This document shows, in pieces, positions 36,688 to 48,361 of a stretch of DNA of 64,000 nucleotides. The notes below the pieces were generated by a model, which was given only the letters and a program-made list of their open reading frames with translations, searched no databases and was not told the origin of the DNA. Each line of letters opens with the position of its first letter. Position 1 is the first letter of the stretch. Origin of the DNA: Hoplostethus atlanticus (Eukaryota > Chordata > Actinopteri > Trachichthyiformes > Trachichthyidae); assembly GCA_034670405.1 (NCBI GenBank), contig JAXDDX010000163.1, positions 1 through 64,000 of the forward strand, written 5' to 3'. The translations under genes and the position numbers were made by a program.

Positions 36688-37788
36688 TCTTCTATAGTAG
36701 AGTATAGTTGAAAGGCTAGGACTGAGGTCAGGTTACTGTTGTTGTGGCAAGATGTAAAATCAACACGATAAATCAGTATACAAGATAATGCCATTGTCGT
36801 ATTGCCAAAAATTTTCAGATTGATCATAGGAACATCATTATGATTTACATGGTCAGGCAGTGATGTGACCAGTGTAACCAATGTGATTTGAATTAATGCA
36901 GTGGATGTTTTGAAGAATTCAAATATCAAATTAAGTCAGAATCATAGTGTGTATCTGTTTGGCACAATTTGTTATGAAACAGGGCTTTTTACAAACATAT
37001 ATAATTACACGTTGAATAGTTTCTAATAATTCAAATGTTTGATGTTATACAATGTAATGTTCATCAATCGTATATTTTGATACTCTGTGTTAAATGTCGT
37101 GTGGAATTTGAACTGAACTGTCTTGAATTCTCAGGGTGCACAGCAGATTGTCTGCTGCCTGCTTGACTCTTGGTCCTCTAAACACCATGCTTGAAAGTTT
37201 GAAATCGTCCAGCACTTTCCAAGTATTAATGGTCCCAGGGATCATTTCAGAGAGGATGGACTTGTTTCTGATGCTGTCCTGGACATCCCAGATATCTGTG
37301 GGTTTTCAGTCATAATTACAGAGACAGTAGTTGTTCAGAAGTCTCTGGGGCTAAAGAACAAAGTCAGTTGAACTGAAAGGGAAATAATGCTAAACCAGGC
37401 AAGCTATTATGTGGAGATGGGTGGAAAGCATAATCGGAAACACCACTGTTACATCCCCTGAAGGCTGTCTAGGGTTGGTGGGGAGTAACACAAATGCTGA
37501 CCAACGATGTAGACAAGGACAGGTGATTAAGTGAGCATGAGCAAAGGTATTTATTGTACACAGGTTAACCAATCAAAAACAGGAGCAACTAACTTTCAAA
37601 ACCCTGCTCAGAAAGGAAAAATACTAAGCCTAGGGTAAATCAAAATACAGATCAAGGCTTCCTAAACAGAAGAAAACACAAGAAAGAAGGGATCCAAACA
37701 AACTGGCAGCACACCCACCCTACTGAGCTCCAACAATAATGCCTGGTCTCAACAGACGTTCAGCAATCATGAAAACACTAGAGCGGAA
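36688..37788. other. 3' flank of copy C
   Basis: This aligns with 48362-49452 after copy E. It holds the empty Harbinger target GCTGTCCTGGACATCCC (37273-37289). No gene is seen. Confidence 0.6.
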
Positions 37789-38485
37789 GGGTGTTCCACG
37801 AAGCGAACTTACCACTTATCCAGACTTATTTTGCTTAGTCTGGCTCATTTTCAGGTTTATTCGGTTCCACAAAGCAAGCTCAGCATAGTTCAAGTTCCTG
37901 CCTCGGGGCAGGCTAGATATCAGGCTAAACGACAGTTGAAGCTTAATCGGTACTCCCGTAACACTGATCCGACTGAAACGCAATGATTTTCAAACAAGGT
38001 TCCGCCATCCTAATGTTCAACACTATTACCCTAGACCCTACACTATCAGACATAAAATGTAACGTTAATAGAAAATAAAAAATATAAAATGATGTAGGCT
38101 GTATCGGGGATACAGTCATTCAGAGCGTTGTTAGGCAACCCCATTTAACCATGAGTGTCCAGCAAGACCTCAAGTGCCTTGTAATATGGCTGAATTCTCC
38201 ATAGACCTCCACTAAAAGTCGCTGTTCAGTGGCCGTGAACATTGCGGCTCTGTCTTTACCGTCATTTTTCGCCATGATGAATTGATCAGATCCATGATCG
38301 ACCTCTCAGGCTGCTTAAATAAACTGTGTATAAATGTGCACGCGCAATTTTCTGGATTGCTTGAGCCTGGCTCGGTTTAGCCCAATCACGGTAGCTTGAC
38401 TTGGGCTTTGTGGAACCGCTTTAGCCCCGATTGATTTGTTAGGTTAATCGCCGCTTTTCTAAGGCTGCTTTGTGGAACAGCCCCC
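37789..38485 (-). mobile_element. Harbinger-like element with Myb-type first exon
   Basis: The ends are GGGTGTTCCACGAAGC (37789) and GCTTTGTGGAACAGCCCC (to about 38485). On the minus strand near 38276-38190 a frame begins MAKNDGKDRAAMFTATEQ and continues RLLVEVYGEF. This is a Myb/SANT-like domain of the type encoded by Harbinger elements, and it is open where copy B's fragment at 25616 has a stop. The element recurs at 49453-50143. Confidence 0.65.
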
Positions 38486-38663
38486 GGGGGTGTCAAACCA
38501 TGTGCCATGGATGGCCGAGAGTATGCAGGTTTTTGTTCCAACCCAAGAATACAGCAGGTGATTACCACACCTTCAACCAGAGAGGAGGGACTAATCAGTG
38601 AAATCACCTGGTGTAGTGTTCGGTTGGAATGAAAAACTGCATACTCTCGGCCCTCCATGGCAC
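38486..38663. mobile_element. hAT foldback MITE
   Basis: The sequence is a long imperfect inverted repeat. GGGTGTCAAACC with GTGCCATGGATGGCCGAGAG on the left faces CTCTCGGCCCTCCATGGCAC on the right. The outermost right end is missing. The same MITE recurs at 50144-50321, and its other half flanks the captured exons at 40760 and 52392. Confidence 0.7.
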
Positions 38664-39047
38664 AGAGCCTATAGCTATACACAGAATGCTCAACAGAAAT
38701 GCCAACACCAAAGCACACCAGAGGGGTGTTCTACAAAGCGAGCTTACCACTTATCCAGGCTTATTTCACTTAGTCTGGCTCATTTTCAGGTTTATTCGGT
38801 TCCACAAAGCAAGCTCTGCATAGTTCAAGCTAAGTTGCTGTGGCAACTTATGCTTCGAAACTAGCCCGCCTCGGGGCAGGCTGATATCAGGCTAAACCAC
38901 AGTTGAAGCTTAATCGGTACTCCCGTAACACTGATCCGACTGAAACGCAATGATTGCAGGTTTTGCAGGTATGCAGGTTTGCAGGTTGCAGGTTTTCGTT
39001 CCAACCCAAGAATACAGCAGGTGATTTCACTGATTATGCAGGTTTTC

Positions 39048-40304
39048 AATTCCAATCAGGATTCCGACTCCTACACAGCACTGAAACTGCTCTTGTTAAA
39101 GTTTTTAATGACATTCGTGTTAACACCGACTTGGGCAAAATTTCAAAACTGGTTTGGACTTTCCGGTCTTATGGTTCAAGTCATACCTATTTTGTTTCCA
39201 TTGGCAACTATGAATCTGAGCAAACCAACATGGCTTGTGGAGTCCCCCAAAGTTCAATCCTGGGGCCTTGTCTATTCAACCTGTACATGCTCCCGTTAGC
39301 CCAAACTATGCGAAATAGCAGTATTGCATACCACTGCTACGCGGATGACACCTAAATCTATATAACCCCATCTCCAAATGACTATCGTCCCATAGACTTA
39401 CTGTGCCAATGTATTAAGCAAGTCAATGCCTGGATGTGCCAGAACTTCCTTCAGCTAAATAAAGACAAGACTGATATAATTGTCTTTGGTGCCAAAGAAG
39501 AAAGGCTGAAAGTTAGTACATACCTTGACTCCCTGTCTTTAAAAATCAAAGACCAAGCCAGAAATCGTGGCATTATTACGGATTCAGATCTAAATTCTAA
39601 CAGCCACAACAAGTTTGTAACAAAATCAGCCTACTATCATCTTAAAAACATAACAAGGCTCAGAGGACTCATGTCACAACAAGACCTAGAAAAACTCATT
39701 CACGCCTTTATTACCAGTAGGCTAGAATATTGTAATTGTGTTCTTTCAGGTCTCCCTAAAAAGGCACTTAGACAGCAGCTCATTCAGAATGCTGCTGCTG
39801 GACTACTAACAATAACAAAAAGGTTTGACCACATCACACCAATTCTCAGATCCCTGCATTGTCTTCCAGTGTGTCAGATAATTGACTTTAAAATATTGTT
39901 ACTCATCTGCAAGACAATAATGGTCTAGGACCAAAATACATTGCTGACATGCTCACCCAATATGAACCCTCCAAACCCCTCAGGTCAACAGGGACAGGTC
40001 TGCTAACTGTTCCCAGAGTTAAAACAAAACATCGTGAAGCAGTGTTTAGTAACTATGCAACAAATAGCTGGAACAAACTTCCACAATTACTACTTTTAAG
40101 TCCAGACTAAAAATGTTTCTGTTCACTACCGCTTTATGCTGAACTGTAAACTTGCACTATGACTTTTATTCCTTTTGCACTGTGATTTTTTTTTTTTTTT
40201 TTTTTTTAAATGTCTTTATAAATGTCCTGGTTTTAAATGTCTTTTTATGCCTCATGTAAAGCACTTTGAACTGCCTCATGTATTAAAAGGTGCTATACAA
40301 ATGA
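39048..40304 (+). mobile_element. L2-type LINE fragment (reverse transcriptase C-terminal part)
   Basis: The frame reads [18 protein letters not shown], then HCYADDT followed by an in-frame TAA, then [16 protein letters not shown] and a C-terminal domain ([20 protein letters not shown]). The 3' tail ends GGTGCTATACAAATGAA. The motif order fits the L2/CR1 group. The stop after YADDT is shared by all three longer copies (43636, 50693 and this one), so they descend from one dead insertion. Confidence 0.8.
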
Positions 40305-40305
40305 A

Positions 40306-40500
40306 CACATTTACAATTGGGAGTTGCCCAGTACACCAAACAAATAGTACAGGACCAGTTAGGAGTTAAGTGCCTTGCTCTAGTTATTGAGGGACATAGC
40401 ATATAGTGTCACTTTCCCCACACGCATTTTCCCAGCCAGTCACCGTATTCGAACCCGCAACCTTCTGATCACAATGTCTTGTGTCTGATTGAATCACATT
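40306..40500 (-). mobile_element. tRNA-related SINE fragment carried in composite element
   Basis: Same fragment as at 12521-12708, here inside the composite element. It shows the captured block is contiguous stomatin-locus sequence. Confidence 0.5.
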
Positions 40501-40648
40501 TTTTACTTTTGTAATGTCCTCCTGTTCACATCTCACATTTTGTAACCACAAGATGTTGCTAGTTGACTAAAAAGTCTAAATAAAGGTTTATTTCACGTAC
40601 AAACATACCCTTCTCCCTCCCTCTCTCTGTCTGTCTGTCTGTCTCTAG

Positions 40649-40752
40649 CTGAACAGACAGGCTCTTTGGGATGCGTTGGATGGTTCATAGTCACACTCTC
40701 TGGCATCTTTACAGCCTTGCTCTTCCCCTTCACCATCTGGTTTTGTCTCAAG
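40649..40752 (+). pseudogene. Orphan stomatin exon 2 (D)
   Basis: This 104-bp exon encodes [12 protein letters not shown] and [11 protein letters not shown]. It is identical to copy E exon 2 (45217-45320) and keeps a pyrimidine tract, AG acceptor and GTGAGT donor. Eight bases into the intron the sequence switches to a hAT MITE. No other stomatin exon is adjacent. It could act as an alternative exon if transcripts cross it. Confidence 0.85.
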
Positions 40753-41348
40753 GTGAGTTGCAGGTTTTCGTTCCAACCCAAGAATACAGCAGGTGATTTC
40801 ACTGATTACCACACCTTCAACCAGAGAGGAGGAACTAATCAGTGAAATCACCTGGTGTAGTGTTCGGTTGGAATGAAAACCTGCATACTCTCGGCCCTCC
40901 ATGGCACACGGTTTGACATCCCTGCTCTAGACCCTACACTATCAGACATAAAATGTAACGTTAATATAAAATAAAAAATATAAAATGATATAGGCTGTAT
41001 CGGGAATACAGTCACGGTTCAGAGCGTTGCTAAGCAACCCCATTTAACCATGAGTGTCCAGCGAGACCTCCGTATTGCTTTTAGAAAACGGTTACAACTC
41101 ATAGAAATAATTATTTGATGACACAATATTATTTTATTTTCTAAATTATTTGTATTTAACAAATTCATTGAAATAATAAAGTATCTTGAATATCTTGAAT
41201 ATATGTCAAGATGTTTCCACGGTTGCTAGGAGACGCATTCACTGTTACTGTATATCCCATACAGTCACTGTAGAACACGCTTTCAACCGATCAATTTCCA
41301 GGATGGAAACAACCAATTTCATAAAAATATAATAAAAGTAAGAACCAG

Positions 41349-41420
41349 CCCGAATAGCTCAGTCAGTAGAGCATGAGACTCTCAGTCTTAAGGTTGTGAG
41401 TTTAATCCCCATATAGGGTC
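41349..41420 (+). mobile_element. tRNA-Lys-like SINE head
   Basis: GCCCGAATAGCTCAGTCAGT is followed by a tRNA-Lys-type anticodon arm and a degenerate B box (GAGTTTAATCC). The acceptor ends do not pair properly and the B box lacks GGTTC. I read this as a SINE-derived tRNA relic, not a working tRNA. The second copy is at 52975-53046. Confidence 0.55.
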
Positions 41421-41806
41421 CAGTACTGTACGATGACTGTAATGTAGTAAGATGAAACGTTACGTACAGCCTTTATCATCATTTATGGCGATATATAGTA
41501 CATTTACAGTCTTGAGGTTTCATATATGGCATGGTTTCATTTATAATATTTTTAGCACAGCTTTTCAGTTCTTTAATATTGTTGGAACACATGACATTTA
41601 ATAAGGTCTATACAATTTGTTCCTTTTTAATTCAACAATTACTTACGCATTCAATCTAGCAGCAATTTGTTGCCAATCTTTCTCTCTCCCTTTATTTATG
41701 GCAATCGTACTTCCCTTTTCATTGTAATATGGCTGAATTCTCCATAGACCTCCACTAAAAGTCGCTGTTCAGCTTTTCTAAGCCTGCTTTGTGGAACAGC
41801 CCCCAG

Positions 41807-42837
41807 AACTGATTTGCGGCTGTCTGAGTGACCATCAGGAGCTGGATTAGAGCTTCATCCTGACTTTTATGCTGGTGATGATTGGGAATGAGGTCCAGGT
41901 GCTGATGCTTCAGTAGTGGCCAACCACAGCAGGAGGGCAGGTCTGGAACTCAGTACACACACACACAGGACACGCCTCCAAAACAATTAGGGTCCGTAAC
42001 AACCACATAAAAAAGGACTTTATCCTTGACATAACAAACTAACAATTACAAAGGCAGCTAAACATGTAAGTCCTATACAGTTGAATGTCAAGCTAACATG
42101 TATCAACATTAAAAGGGGTCTGACAATCATCACATTTTTATACGCAAGTTTTCAGAGCAATGAGGTAACTGAGTTCTAAAAAATAGTCAATGCCCAAATT
42201 GTGCAAAATTATTTCATGTGACAAAGGGAACATTCTTGAAATGTATGTCAACATATGCCAAACATGGACAAACTGCAGCAGCAAAGAAGCACAGTGGTGA
42301 CAAGTCAAAACTCACCTAAGGCACACCTAACAGGATAGTTGTTAAACACTACAAACAATGGCCTCAAAAACTGCCACATGATTGAAGCTGTTCTCAAGCT
42401 GTTGCTCTACTCCTTACTAGGTATATTATATGGTGTTTCTTTTATTTTGTTCACCCTATGTACACTACCAGTCAAAAGTTTTAGAACACCCCCATTTTTT
42501 CAGTTTTTATTGATATTTAAGCAATTCAAGTCAAGTGAATAACCTGCTAGAGGCTTAAAAAAAACATTTAGGTTAGCAAAAACTGAAAAATATTGTAAAT
42601 GTCAGAGCCAAAGTGTCGGAAACTGGAGGAAACTCTGACAGAAAGTGGTCTGGCAGACTCAAAGCCACAACAGAGTCAGAAGACAAGTTTCTGAGAGTCA
42701 ACAGCTTTTGTGATAGGTGGCTCACATAGGACAACAGCTTCACAGCTTAATACTGGTCGAAGTAATAATTTGTTCATGATCAACTCAGAGTCAATGCCAC
42801 ACCCTTTCTGAGCTATATTATATTGTAACAAAGCCGC
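41807..42837. other. 5' flank of copy E with Tc1-like remnant
   Basis: This is homologous to the region upstream of copy B, with an extra block from about 42390 to 42740. Within it, TACACTACCAGTCAAAAGTT (42462) resembles a Tc1/mariner terminal repeat of fish. No opposite end was found, so it is a one-ended relic. It recurs at 54088 before copy G. Confidence 0.4.
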
Positions 42838-42845
42838 TATAAAAA
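42838..42845 (+). promoter_or_regulatory. TATA box of copy E
   Basis: TATAAAAA lies 110 bp before the ATG. Copies B, C and G have TTTAAAAA at this place, so copy E alone has a canonical TATA box. Confidence 0.5.
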
Positions 42846-42954
42846 GCTCAGTGACTCCCTCCTCACTTTGTCCACTCCTACACACACTAACCTCTCTCTC
42901 TCACACTTCACCTCTTAGTTTTAGGAAGTAGCTTTCAACAAGCAGCGCATAGAA

Positions 42955-43323
42955 ATGGCAGATCAAATGGAAAGCCAGAAGAGAAGGGGAATGAGCAGAG
43001 AAGACTTAATATGTAAGAGATACAACCTTTCTTACTCACTTTCTTTTTCTCTACTGAGCTGTACAAAGATATATTATTGAAGAGTAAAATACTTCATATG
43101 GGATGAAATTCATAGATCAGCAAAGGTGTTGTTTACTGTTAGGTACTGTTCCATGTCGTAGTTACAGAGTCTTATTCTGTTACCAGCTAGCTGAGTCAAG
43201 TTTGTTGTACAGGACCTCATCTGTGCAGGTGGAAAACATGAGCTAGAGCATAGCTTAGCTTCATCATCATAGAGACAGAATTCACATGTTACTAAGACAA
43301 GGAGGACTAAAAGCATGTGACTT

Positions 43324-43359
<36 letters not shown>

Positions 43360-46300
43360 TGTGATACTTCTGTTTTCATTATAATACCATTGTCTGTATC
43401 CACGGCTTGGTTGATTATTGTCTGTGTAATGGGAATCTGAAGCTCGTCTTATATTACTGGTTTGGTTTGGCTTGTGTAAATATTTACTTAGTTTCTGGTA
43501 AGTGCTTTCATTTTCACTAGTTTGTATAATCTGTTGGAGAACATCATGTGACATAGGTATCCATCCAATCAATTATGTACACAGATATAAAGAAAATAAT
43601 TTCTTAGTTTCTTAGTCTCAGCTGGCTGCTATTCCAACTTCCAATCAGGATTCCGACTCCTACACAGCACTGAAACTGCTCTTGTTAAAGTTTTTAATGA
43701 CATTCATGTTAACACCGACTTGGGCAAAATTTCAAAACTGGTTTGGACTTTCCGGTCTTATGGTTCAAGTCATACCTATTTTGTTTCCATTGGCAACTAT
43801 GAATCTGAGCAAACCAACATGGCTTGTGGAGTCCCCTAAGGTACAATCCTGGGGCCTTGTCTATTCAACCTGTACATGCTTCCGTTAGCCCAAACTATGC
43901 GAAATAACAGTATTGCATACCACTGCTACGCGGATGACACCTAAATCTATATAACCCTATCTCCAAATGACTATCGTCCCATAGACTTACTGTGCCAATG
44001 TATTAAGCAAGTCAATGCCTGGATGTGCCAGAACTTCCTTCAGCTAAATAAAGACAAGACTGATATAATTGTCTTTGGTGCCAAAGAAAAAGGCTGAAAG
44101 TTAGTACATACCTTGACTCCCTGTCTTTAAAAATCAAAGACCAAGCCAGAAATCGTGGCGTTATTACGGATTCAGATCTAAATTCTAACAGCCACAACAA
44201 GTTTGTAACAAAATCAGCCTACTATCATCTTAAAAACATAGCAAGGCTCAGAGGACTCATGTCACAACAAGACCTAGAAAAACTCATTCACGCCTTTATT
44301 ACCAGTAGGGTAGACTATTGTAATTGTGTTCTTTCAGGTCTCCCTAAAAAGGCACTTAGACAGCAGCTCATTCAGAATGCTGCTGCTGGACTACTAACAA
44401 TAACAAAAAGGTTTGACCACATCACACCAATTCTCAGATCCCTGCATTGTCTTCCAGTGTGTCAGATAATTGACTTTAAAATATTGTTACTCATCTGCAA
44501 GACAATAATGGTCTAGGACCAAAATACATTGCTGACATGCTCACCCAATATGAACCATCCAGAACCCTCAGGTCAACAGGGACAGGTCTGCTAACTGTTC
44601 CCAGAGTTAAAACAAAACATCGTGAAGCAGTGTTTAGTAACTATGCAACAAATAACTTCCACAATAACTACTTTTAAGTCCAGACTAAAAATGTTTTTGT
44701 TCACCACCGCTTTATGCTGAACTGTAAACTTGCACTATGACTTTTATTCCTTTTGCACTGTGATATATATATATATATTTAAATGTCTTTATAAATGTCC
44801 TTGTTTTAAATGTCTTTTCATGCCTCATGTAAAGCACTTTGAACTGCCTTATGTATTAAAGGTGCTATACAAATGAACACATTTACAATTGGGAGTTGCA
44901 CAGTACACCAAACAAATAGTACAGGACCAGTTAGGAGTTAAGTGCCTTGCTCTAGTTATTGAGGGACATAGCATATAGTGTCACTTTCCCCACACGCATT
45001 TTCCCAGCCAGTCACCGTATTCGAACCCGCAACCTTCTGATCACAATGTCTTGTGTCTGATTGAATCACATTTTTTACTTTTGTAATGTCCTCCTGTTCA
45101 CATCTCACATTTTGTAACCACAAGATGTTGCTAGTTGACTAAAAAGTCTAAATAAAGGTTTATTTCACGTACAAACATACCCTTCTCCCTCCCTCTCTCT
45201 GTCTGTCTGTCTCTAGCTGAACAGACAGGCTCTTTGGGATGCGTTGGATGGTTCATAGTCACACTCTCTGGCATCTTTACAGCCTTGCTCTTCCCCTTCA
45301 CCATCTGGTTTTGTCTCAAGGTGAGTTGACTCAGTAAATGACCAGAATGGGTTGTAGGGCAGAAACCTCTATTACCTTTGCTATTTCACTTGATCATTGT
45401 ATAGTGGCAAGTTTGGATGGTTGAACGTGTGTTCTGGATGTTGTCTCTGTTACAGATTGTTCAGGAGTATGAGCGAGCTGTGATCTTCAGGCTGGGCCGC
45501 ATCACAGACCGGAAGGCTAAAGGACCAGGTACCAACACTAACACAGACAGAGAAAAATTGATTTATTTTATTGACCGACTGGATTTTAGACATAATTTGA
45601 CAACAAATGGATTAGCATTTAGACTAGTAGAATCGTGATAATTCAATGATAATTTCCTTTTATCTTCAGGACTTTTCTTTATTCTGCCTTGCACTGATTC
45701 CTTTGTGAAAGTGGACCTGAGAACCATCTCATTTAACATCCCACCACAAGAGGTAGGTTAGTTACAAACACCAACATAACTGGGGGGAAATGTTCTTTTG
45801 CAGCATTGCAGTAGGATTAGGATGTAGTTGATGTACAAATCTGTGGATTTCTACACTGATTCTGCATGAATCTCATATTCATTAGTTCATATGAGCTAGT
45901 GTTGACTATAACTTTGACGGTTCCACTTGCTGACTCTCTGTGTCTGCTCTGTCTCTCTCACACACCCACTGTCATATGCGTTTCTACCCAAGATCCTGAC
46001 CAAGGACTCAGTTACAGTATCTGTGGATGGAGTGGTGTACTTCCGGGTCAGCGACCCCATCTCCTCCGTGGTCAACGTGAGTAATGAAGACTTCTCCACC
46101 CGTCTGCTGGCCCAAACCACCCTCAGGAATGTCCTGGGAACTAAGAACTTGTCTGAGCTCTTGTCTGACCGTGAGGGCATCTCCCACAGCATGCAGGTAC
46201 AGTACCTCAAGTCCATTTAAGGCTGAAGCCAGAAGCAGAGAGCAAGCTGAAAACAAACTATAATCAATGCTGATTAATATTTGTAATTATAATCCTTTGA

Positions 46301-48361
46301 TTCAAAAATCAGAATATACAAAAAGATACTCAAAATCAACTCAAGATACTGTTTAAAAATATGTAATCTGGTTACATTTAATTTGTTAGGAACTATAATT
46401 ACATTTCAGATTACTTTATATAAGCCAAAGGGATATCCAAGTATCAACTCCTTTCAAAAGAGCAGAGCAACTAATAGTTACATGCAACTGACTAGACACT
46501 CTGATCCCTTTTCTACATTGTATATCATCCTGCTATACATCACTGGGATCCCTTTTGGGACTCTGAGTGGGGTAAAGAGTAGTTCAGCTCAGGTGGGCTT
46601 CACTAACCTTAAATTTGATACCACTTCCTTTAGATACCCACAGTCACCATGAACAAAAGAAAAGCTCTTATGGGCTGTATGTTAAGGGTTTCTCTCTAAG
46701 GGGTTGCAAATGTTGTTAGTCTATCACCTGTAGTAGATAAATATTATTATTATTAAATTAATATCTCTTTAAATCTTCTACATGATACTATAACTATTAC
46801 ATGAACACGTTTGCACCCTGAAGTAATCTAAAAAAAAGTAAATACTGTTTGATTTTTTTAGTTATTAGTTTGATCAGTTATTAGACAGATTTCATTTTCA
46901 GATCATCTTTGCAGTGGTGGCAATAATTAATTTTTACTATTATTAATAAAAAAAATATTTTAATTTTTAATTATTATTACAGATTACAAGATTATCTGCA
47001 AAGATTATTCTTGTTCATTCTTATTTCCCAATATTATTCAGTTGTGTGTTGTTGTATATAAAGATGAATAAACTTACATTTGTGCCAACAGAGCATCCAA
47101 GACAGTGCAAAGTGTCTCTACACTGAAAAGGTGCCCTCTATAGGACAAAGCAGTCAGTTGCGGTACAAAACTATTAGCAAATACAGCCCATTCGATATAA
47201 AGGAGTTAAGGACATTAGAAATACCTAATTTAAGATGAGCTATGATTTAATAATATGAGTGAGCTGAGAGAGATGAATGAAGAATTGAAGGAGTGAATGG
47301 AGAGTGAGAACAAGGGTAGAGGTGATCTGGAAAAGGACGAGCGAGGCCAGAGTTTGGTTTCCTTGATGCTTTCATCTGCAGGGAATGTACAGGTTAGGCC
47401 AATGCCAACCGCACTTCTTCTAATTTGCCATGATAAACAGCTTTCAAATACATGACTCTGTGGATGGCATGGGACAACATGACCACTTCATCAGCATCAC
47501 AGTGACACCATACAAATAGTTGTACTTCCTCTCTTTTGCAGATGAGCCTGGACGAGGCCACAGAAAACTGGGGCATCAAGGTGGAGCGTGTGGAGATTAA
47601 GGATGTGAAGCTGCCCGTTCAGCTGCAGAGAGCCATGGCTGCTGAGGCAGAGGCTACACGAGAGGCCAGAGCCAAGGTTAAGACATGCGACACAAACACA
47701 TGGATCCATACACCTGCACACACATGCAAGCATGAAAAAGACAACATGTACACACGAGGGCTAAACAATTATTAAAAAAGTATATGATATGATTTTCAGA
47801 AGGAAAAGTGTTTCATACAGCTTTCTAAACAAGGTGGTTCATTGCAGATTCCCTGCCATACAAAATAATATGCATGTCAGACAAAATCCTTAATTTGATT
47901 GTAACCGAACAAATCTCAATCATTAGCATTAGCACCACCCACTCACCATTTTAAGCACTTCCAATTAAGTTATGTAGAAAGAAAAGCTGTGTCTGCATGT
48001 TTGGCTCTTTATATCCATCTAACCCTACACACAAGTACATGTATTGTAATGTTGTGAAGGAAAGAAAATAGACCACTTATTGTGTTGCGAACATAATCTC
48101 TCTTTCTTGATCTACTTATAGGTGATTGCAGCAGAGGGGGAGATGAACGCAGCCCGCGCCCTGAAGGAGGCGTCCCTGGTGCTTGCAGAGTCTCCGTCTG
48201 CCCTGCAGCTTCGCTACCTGCAGACCCTCAGCACCATCGCAGCAGAGAAGAACTCCACCATCATCTTCCCCTTGCCAATGGATGTCATAAGCCACTTCAT
48301 GAAGAACCGAAACCATCAACATATCCTGGCCTCTGGGCTCATCAGTGACTCCAATTGCTAA
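42955..48361 (+). CDS. stom: Stomatin-like protein, copy E (subfamily I), intact, 298 aa
   Basis: The exons are 42955-43012, 45217-45320, 45456-45528, 45670-45752, 45993-46196, 47542-47676 and 48122-48361, all with GT-AG introns; 897 bp in total. Residues 1-27 are cytosolic ([19 protein letters not shown]). Residues 28-53 form the membrane hairpin, with Cys28 and the hinge proline at 46, matching the palmitoylated cysteine and key proline of human stomatin. Residues 55 to about 215 form the SPFH domain ([47 protein letters not shown]), then a coiled-coil/oligomerisation tail (LQLRYLQTL). Human STOM is 288 aa. The ancestral stop is CGA, adding [17 protein letters not shown]. Intron 1 holds an L2 fragment. 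stom is favoured over stoml3 by the core sequence. Confidence 0.85.
43324..43358. repeat. (GT)n/(GC)n microsatellite
   Basis: A dinucleotide tract in copy E intron 1. Shorter versions lie at 18901-18916 (copy B) and 54951-54974 (copy G). Confidence 0.8.
43636..44876 (+). mobile_element. L2-type LINE fragment in copy E intron 1
   Basis: Near-identical to 39048-40304, including the TAA after YADDT, plus an additional frame disruption near 44090 (CCAAAGAAAAAGGC). This is the likely source of the block captured in the composite element. Confidence 0.8.
44877..45072 (-). mobile_element. tRNA-related SINE fragment, copy E intron 1
   Basis: Same fragment and position as at 12521-12708, with the clearer B box GGTTCGAAT read on the minus strand. 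Confidence 0.5.

Larger units (their letters stand above)
38722..41803. mobile_element. Composite Harbinger-ended element carrying stomatin exon 2
   Basis: The ends are GGGGTGTTCTACAAAGC and GCTTTGTGGAACAGCCCC, with a 3-bp duplication (CAG at 38719-38721 and 41804-41806). Copy A retains the empty site CACACCAGAACTG near 17777. Contents in order are Harbinger left arm (to 38952), iterated GCAGGT hAT pieces (38953-39046), L2 fragment (39048-40304), SINE fragment (40306-40500), stomatin intron 1 end plus exon 2 (to 40752), hAT MITE half (40760-40924) and Harbinger right arm with a tRNA-like SINE head (41349-41420) and Myb-exon remnant. A near-identical copy occurs at 50380-53427. Confidence 0.8.

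Noticed and set aside
42462..42660. Complete Tc1/mariner element
   Set aside because: Only one terminal-repeat-like sequence is visible; no partner end or transposase frame was found.
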